The notes under the pieces were generated by a model. It ran no database searches. It had not been told where the DNA came from and saw only the letters and a list, made by a program, of their open reading frames with translations. Positions 13,428 through 14,721 of a DNA stretch of 14,721 nt are shown in pieces. The stretch is from Kiloniellales bacterium (lineage in GTDB: Bacteria > Pseudomonadota > Alphaproteobacteria > Kiloniellales > JAKSBE01). Location: positions 1 to 14,721 of the forward strand of contig JASJAL010000019.1 of assembly GCA_030067055.1 (NCBI GenBank). The letters are read 5' to 3'. Position 1 is the stretch's first letter. Each line of letters starts with the position of its first letter. Made by a program: the position numbers and the translations under genes.

Positions 13428-14721
13428 GCGTGGTCATCAACGAGGTCCGCAAGGGCTTCTACCTGGATTCCGTCGCCTTGATGCGCTTCTCGCGCAGCAT
13501 CGCCGAGATGGATGGAATCGAGGAGGCGGCGCTGATGATGGCGACGCCTTCGAACCGGGAGATTATGGCGCAGGCCGGTCTCCTGAACGCGGAGGGCGAT
13601 GGGGCTGGGGGCGGCGACCTGATCGTCGCCATCCGTGCGGCGACGGAGGAGGCCGGCTCGGCCGCACTTGCGCAAGCGCTCGGCCTGCTGGAGCAGCGGC
13701 GCGCGCCGGACGGCGGGTCGGCGGCCTGGCACCCACGCAGTCTGCGCGCAGCCGCGGAAGCCATGCCGGACGCTAACCTGGCGCTGATCTCGGTCCCCGG
13801 CGCCTTCGCTGTCGCCGAGGCCCGCAAGGCCCTGCGCCGAGGTCTTCACGTCATGATCTTCAGCGACAATGTCGCCATCTCCGAAGAGGCCGCCTTGAAG
13901 CGAGAGGCGCGCGAGCGCGGCCTCCTGGTCATGGGACCGGATTGCGGCACGGCGATCCTCAACGGCGTGCCCCTGGCCTTCGCCAACGTGGTACCGCGCG
14001 GAGACATCGGCATTATCGGCGCCTCGGGAACTGGCGTGCAGGAGGTCTCCTGCTTGATCGCGCAAGGCGGCGGCGGCATTTCCCAGGCGATCGGCGTCGG
14101 CGGCCGCGACCTCAAGGAAGAGGTCGGCGGCATCACCACCTTGATGGCGCTGGACCTCCTGGGACAGGACCCCGAGACCCGGCATATCGTCGTCGTCTCC
14201 AAGCCGCCGGCACCGTCGGTGGCGGCTCAGGTGCTGGATCGGCTCCAAGCGCAGGGCAAGAGCTTCACGATCTGCTTCATCGGGGCGGAGCAAGAGGAGT
14301 CGCCGGCCGGGGGCCGCCTGGTCACGACCTTGAAGGCGGCGGCCGAAGACGCCCTGGGCGTCGAAGCCAGCGGTTTCGAGATGGCGCCCCCGGTCCGGCC
14401 GGGCGTCGGCGGCAACCGGCTGCGCGGCCTGTTCTCGGGCGGCACGCTCTGCGCGGAGGCTCAGAGCATCCTGCGGGCCAGTGGCGAGACGGTCGCCTCC
14501 AACGCGCCGATCCCCGGGGTTTCCGATACCGCCGCCGCGGAGTCCGGCCATCTCCTGCTCGACCTGGGCAGCGACGAGTACACGCAAGGCCGGCCGCATC
14601 CGATGATCGCTCCCTCGGTCCGCGACGAGGCCCTGAGCGAGGCTCTCCTCGATCCCGGGATCGGCGTGATCCTGCTCGATCTGGTCATCGGCTACGGCGC
14701 TCACGACGATCCCGCGGGGCA
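13424..14721 (+). CDS. fdrA: FdrA/AllF-like acyl-CoA synthetase-fold protein (3' partial)
   Basis: The frame starts at the ATG overlapping the ylbE stop and stays open to the window edge, giving 432 residues. FdrA proteins have a succinyl-CoA-ligase-like architecture: an N-terminal segment, a Rossmann-like CoA-binding domain, then ligase domains. Visible marks are MGPDCGTAILNG (about 169-180), PLAFANV, GIIGASGTGVQEVSCLI (about 196-212), the GVGGRDLKEEVGG motif (about 224-236), LRGLFSGGTLCAEAQ and LLLDLGSDEYTQGRPHPMI near the end. E. coli FdrA (about 555 residues) is a subunit of oxamate carbamoyltransferase, so roughly 60-120 residues are missing here. AllH (YlbF/DUF2877) and a carbamate kinase would be expected downstream. 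Confidence 0.93.
   Translation, partial: MSVVINEVRKGFYLDSVALMRFSRSIAEMDGIEEAALMMATPSNREIMAQAGLLNAEGDGAGGGDLIVAIRAATEEAGSAALAQALGLLEQRRAPDGGSAAWHPRSLRAAAEAMPDANLALISVPGAFAVAEARKALRRGLHVMIFSDNVAISEEAALKREARERGLLVMGPDCGTAILNGVPLAFANVVPRGDIGIIGASGTGVQEVSCLIAQGGGGISQAIGVGGRDLKEEVGGITTLMALDLLGQDPETRHIVVVSKPPAPSVAAQVLDRLQAQGKSFTICFIGAEQEESPAGGRLVTTLKAAAEDALGVEASGFEMAPPVRPGVGGNRLRGLFSGGTLCAEAQSILRASGETVASNAPIPGVSDTAAAESGHLLLDLGSDEYTQGRPHPMIAPSVRDEALSEALLDPGIGVILLDLVIGYGAHDDPAG

Noticed and set aside
13238..14704. Long minus-strand open frame opposite fdrA
   Set aside because: The plus strand has a clear FdrA protein throughout, and the antisense frame shows no recognisable domain and a biased composition.

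Overview
The window is dense, GC-rich bacterial DNA with long overlapping open frames, short intergenic gaps and Shine-Dalgarno-like start sites. The protein families and codon use look most like an alphaproteobacterium, perhaps Rhodospirillales-like. This is inferred from style and gene content, because no rRNA or marker gene is present. I see no mobile element, tRNA, rRNA or CRISPR array. Both ends cut through genes.

Layout. (1) 1-3223, + strand: four genes of a branched-chain-amino-acid-type (HAAT/Liv) ABC importer, livH (5' end missing), livM, livG and livF, all joined by 7-8 bp start/stop overlaps. A possible 31-codon ORF and a RidA-family gene follow (to 3731). No substrate-binding protein is visible; it may lie upstream. 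(2) 3737-9421, - strand, read from right to left: flavin reductase, aldehyde dehydrogenase, luciferase-like flavin-dependent monooxygenase, alpha/beta hydrolase, and a ThDP-dependent enzyme of the acetolactate synthase/sulfoacetaldehyde acetyltransferase superfamily. This catabolic operon ends tail to tail with ridA, only 5 bp apart. (3) 9422-9547: an AT-rich divergent control region with two perfect 6-bp dyads of LysR type. A LysR-family regulator follows (9548-10384, + strand). (4) 10385-10692: a 308-bp gap without a convincing gene. (5) 10693 to the end, + strand: a PucG-like (S)-ureidoglycine-glyoxylate aminotransferase, a 59-residue protein resembling the C-terminal tail of FdrA, a YlbE/DUF1116 protein, and FdrA (3' end missing).

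How the genes may work together. In region 5, ureidoglycine transamination yields oxalurate (N-carbamoyl-2-oxoglycine). The FdrA/YlbE family has been assigned in E. coli to oxamate carbamoyltransferase (AllF/AllG, with AllH), which splits oxalurate with phosphate into oxamate and carbamoyl phosphate. The cluster therefore reads as a purine/ureide salvage route that replaces the ureidoglycolate dehydrogenase step with a transaminase. Region 2 plus ridA resembles the parts list of the Rut pyrimidine pathway (flavin monooxygenase, flavin reductase, RidA, alpha/beta hydrolase). It is not Rut: the monooxygenase is LuxA-like rather than RutA-like, RutB and RutE are not in the window, and a ThDP enzyme and an aldehyde dehydrogenase are added. 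It is best described as an uncharacterised oxidative catabolic pathway with its own importer and a LysR switch. Its substrate cannot be read from the sequence.
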